Positions 5,155 through 6,560 of a DNA stretch of 6,560 nt are shown piece by piece (position 1 is the stretch's first letter; every line of letters starts with the position of its first letter). Below the pieces are notes generated by a model, which saw only the letters and a list, made by a program, of their open reading frames with translations, ran no database searches and had not been told where the DNA came from. This DNA comes from CAZCYE01 sp964502775 (lineage in GTDB: Bacteria; Actinomycetota; Acidimicrobiia; IMCC26256; PALSA-555): positions 1-6,560 of the forward strand of contig CAZCYE010000082.1 of NCBI GenBank assembly GCA_964502775.1, given 5' to 3'. The translations under genes and the position numbers were made by a program.

Positions 5155-5523
5155 TCAGTGCGCGATGGCAGTGCCCCGGCGCCGGACGCGGCGCACGTAC
5201 ACCATCGCCGCGGTGCCTCCGGCGGCCGCGAGCGCGCCCACGATCGCCCCCGCGTAGGCCACGCGCCGCCCCGTGAGCACCGAGGTGATCGCTCGGCGCT
5301 CGGTCGCCTCGCTGATGCTGGCCAGCGTCTGGGCGAGCAGACCCGGCGCGGGCTCGAGGTACTGGGTGCGCAGGAGCCGCAAGCCTCGCAACATGCGCCG
5401 GTAACGGGCGAGCTCGGCCTGGCAGCGCAGACACTCCTGGACGTGACGCTGGACGGGCAGTGACACCGCCTCGTTGGCGTCCACGGCGCCGGGCAGCGCG
5501 AGCGCGACATCCTCACATCGCAT
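5155..5523 (-). CDS. Zinc-finger anti-sigma factor with one membrane segment
   Basis: Predicted antagonist of the neighbouring ECF sigma factor. The 122-aa product has a zf-HC2/ZAS-type N-terminal domain: Cys3, then H27-x3-C31-x2-C34 (RHVQECLRCQAEL), the pattern that binds zinc and sigma region 2/4 in RsrA/ChrR-like proteins. A helical region (35-85) leads to a hydrophobic segment at about 88-110, followed by only twelve residues, many basic (RRVRRRGTAIAH), so no extracytoplasmic sensor domain is present. Start ATG at 5523 has GGGAG 6 nt upstream and overlaps the sigma gene by 11 nt, implying translational coupling. A second in-frame ATG at 5547 would give eight more residues but a worse ribosome binding site. 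Whether it senses thiol redox or membrane state is unknown. Confidence 0.85.
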   Translation of the reverse strand: MRCEDVALALPGAVDANEAVSLPVQRHVQECLRCQAELARYRRMLRGLRLLRTQYLEPAPGLLAQTLASISEATERRAITSVLTGRRVAYAGAIVGALAAAGGTAAMVYVRRVRRRGTAIAH

Positions 5524-6118
5524 GGACTTCTCCCTGGTCTCGTTCATCCTCGGCGCCGTAGAGCAGGTCGCGCAGACGCTTGCGGCCCCGGTGCAGACGC
5601 ACCTTGGCCGCCGTCACCGAGATCCCCAGCTCCTGGGCGATGGCCTCGTGAGAGAGGCCGTACACGTCCTTCAGTACCACGAGCGAGCGCAGGGTCGCCG
5701 GCAGCCGCTCGAGGGCGGCACCCAGCTCCCGCAGACCCGCGTGGGTCTCGGCCAGTTCATCCGGGTGCGCCTCGACGCCGGCCTCGATCGGCTCGTCGAC
5801 GTCGGCAAGGTTGCTGACCCGATCGCGGCGGCGGCGCTGCAAGGCGGTGTACGCCGTGTTGGCCGTGATCCGGTACATCCAGGTGGAGAACCGCGCGTCG
5901 CCACGAAAGCGGGGAAGGCCCTTCCAAGCTCGGAGGTATGCCTCCTGGACCACGTCGCGTGCGTCCTCCTCGTGACCGGTGAGGCGAACGGCCAGGGTGT
6001 AGGTGTCGACGTAGGTCCGCCGCACCAGCTCGTCGAATGCCGCCCGGTCACCGGACCGGGCTTGCTCGACGAGCGCTGCCAGCTCGTCTCGCTCGCCGGA
6101 TGGCTCGTGTGTGGTCAT
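5513..6118 (-). CDS. ECF-family (group 4) RNA polymerase sigma factor
   Basis: Alternative sigma factor directing RNA polymerase to a specific regulon. The 201-aa product has region 2 at about residues 26-92 (FDELVRRTYVDTYTLAVRLTG, then DARDVVQEAYLRAWKGLPRF and FSTWMYRITANTAYTALQRRRR). A linker follows, then region 4 at about 130-185 (LPATLRSLVVLKDVYGLSHE with a helix-turn-helix AIAQELGISVTAAKVRLHRG). Regions 1.1, 1.2 and 3 are absent, as expected for ECF sigmas. ATG at 6118 is chosen; TTG at 6130, four codons earlier, is possible, and neither has a strong Shine-Dalgarno. It resembles SigR/SigE-like factors paired with zinc anti-sigmas; the exact ECF subgroup was not determined. It overlaps the anti-sigma gene and sits between rpmG and tRNA-Trp. 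Confidence 0.93.
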   Translation of the reverse strand: MTTHEPSGERDELAALVEQARSGDRAAFDELVRRTYVDTYTLAVRLTGHEEDARDVVQEAYLRAWKGLPRFRGDARFSTWMYRITANTAYTALQRRRRDRVSNLADVDEPIEAGVEAHPDELAETHAGLRELGAALERLPATLRSLVVLKDVYGLSHEAIAQELGISVTAAKVRLHRGRKRLRDLLYGAEDERDQGEVHAM

Positions 6119-6276
6119 AGGACTTGGCAAAAGCCTGACGGGTTACCTACGGCGATGCCAATCCCGACCCAGCCGCAACGATCCCGGGCCGGTGGCTCGG
6201 GTCGGTCGCTCCTGCTGGCGGGCCCACGAGGCAAGCCGACGGGACGGGCGCCACGGCCCTGCCCGAGCCTGAGCGG

Positions 6277-6300
6277 GCCCGGTGACTCCCGAGACCGGGC
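6277..6300 (-). terminator. GC-rich stem-loop after rpmG, possible terminator
   Basis: Ten nt after the rpmG stop, GCCCGGT and ACCGGGC form a perfect 7-bp stem with a 10-nt loop on the transcribed strand. There is no T-tract, as is common in high-GC Actinobacteria, so it may be a weak terminator or a processing/stability hairpin. The remaining ~160 bp up to the sigma gene show no other clear element and no convincing promoter. Confidence 0.4.
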
Positions 6301-6310
6301 GTCGGAGTGG

Positions 6311-6472
6311 CTACCGCGTCTCCTTGTGGAGCGTGTGCTTGCGATCGAAGCGGCAGTACTTCTTCATCTCGATGCGCTCGCGGTCGTTGATCTTGCTCTT
6401 CATGGTGATGTAGTTGCGGCGCTTGCACACCTCGCACGCCAAGGTGACCTTCACCCGCTTGTCGCTGGCCAT
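6311..6472 (-). CDS. rpmG: 50S ribosomal protein L33
   Basis: Small zinc-ribbon protein of the large subunit near the E site. The 53-aa product begins MASDKRVKVTLACEVCKRRN and ends KHTLHKETR, the normal length for the family. Cys13 and Cys16 form the first CxxC knuckle. The second knuckle reads C40-R-F-D43 instead of CxxC, so one canonical zinc ligand is replaced by Asp. Start ATG at 6472 has GAGGAG 10 nt upstream (AGGG closer), and the gene starts 33 nt after tuf. The order tuf-rpmG-(tRNA-Trp)-secE-nusG is conserved in many bacteria, here interrupted by the sigma cassette. Confidence 0.95.
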   Translation of the reverse strand: MASDKRVKVTLACEVCKRRNYITMKSKINDRERIEMKKYCRFDRKHTLHKETR

Positions 6473-6505
6473 CGTTGCCCTGCTCCTCGTTCCCTACGTG
6501 TTGAT

Positions 6506-6560
6506 TTACTTGTTGATTTTGGTGACTCGGCCGGCGCCGACGGTGCGTCCGCCTTCGCGG
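6506..6560 (-). CDS. tuf: Elongation factor Tu, C-terminal end (partial)
   Basis: Only the last 17 codons are in the window: REGGRTVGAGRVTKINK followed by TAA. The (R)EGGRTVGAGRVTKI motif is the highly conserved end of EF-Tu domain 3. The gene enters from the right edge and precedes rpmG by 33 nt, probably on the same transcript. Confidence 0.93.
   Translation of the reverse strand, partial: REGGRTVGAGRVTKINK

Noticed and set aside
6125..6165. ECF-type autoregulatory promoter before the sigma gene (GGTAACC near CGTC or AAGTCC)
   Set aside because: Spacing is either far too short or would place the transcription start beyond the start codon; no convincing -35/-10 pair.
6196..6230. Possible third dispersed copy of the palindromic repeat (cggtcgctcctgctggcggg), and a GGGTACCCGG at 5032-5043
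   Set aside because: Similarity is limited to short GC-rich words and lacks the full hairpin core; chance is likely.

Overview
The window is a high-GC ribosomal-protein and transcription block read entirely from the minus strand. In transcription order (right to left) it holds: the 3' end of tuf (EF-Tu), rpmG (L33), an ECF sigma factor, its zinc-finger anti-sigma factor, tRNA-Trp(CCA), secE, nusG, rplK (L11), rplA (L1), rplJ (L10), rplL (L7/L12), and the first ~277 codons of rpoB. The high GC content, the tRNA-Trp-secE-nusG-rplKAJL-rpoB order, the long acidic N-terminal extension of NusG and the actinobacterial wording of the RpoB N-terminus all point to an actinobacterium. An Acidimicrobiia-like lineage is my best guess, but it is inferred from general resemblance and was not tested.

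Right part (5028-6560): tuf and rpmG are followed by a GC-rich hairpin. Next comes a two-gene cassette: a 201-aa ECF sigma factor overlapping by 11 nt a 122-aa anti-sigma factor with one membrane segment and an HxxxCxxC motif. A spacer with a weak promoter candidate then leads to tRNA-Trp.

Middle (2220-5027): tRNA-Trp, secE, nusG, rplK and rplA lie close together and are probably cotranscribed. The rplK-rplA junction is interrupted by exactly 100 N, an assembly gap. The gap abuts two copies of a 60-bp (20-codon) direct repeat. Sequence on both sides of the gap, and the reading frame, suggest that L11 may run into the repeats and carry a tandem 20-residue tail.

Left part (1-2384): rplJ is preceded by a structured leader resembling the autoregulatory L10 leader. 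rplL is followed by a palindromic element related to the repeat behind rplK, flanked by a 36-bp copy of the rplL 3' end. A clear sigma-A-type promoter and a second candidate then drive rpoB, whose best start is a TTG codon.

Functionally this is the core translation/transcription supercluster: translation factor, ribosomal stalk and L1 arm, Sec translocase subunit, NusG and the RNA polymerase beta subunit. The unusual parts are the sigma/anti-sigma cassette inside it, the palindromic repeats behind two ribosomal protein genes, and an L33 that lacks the fourth zinc-ribbon cysteine.
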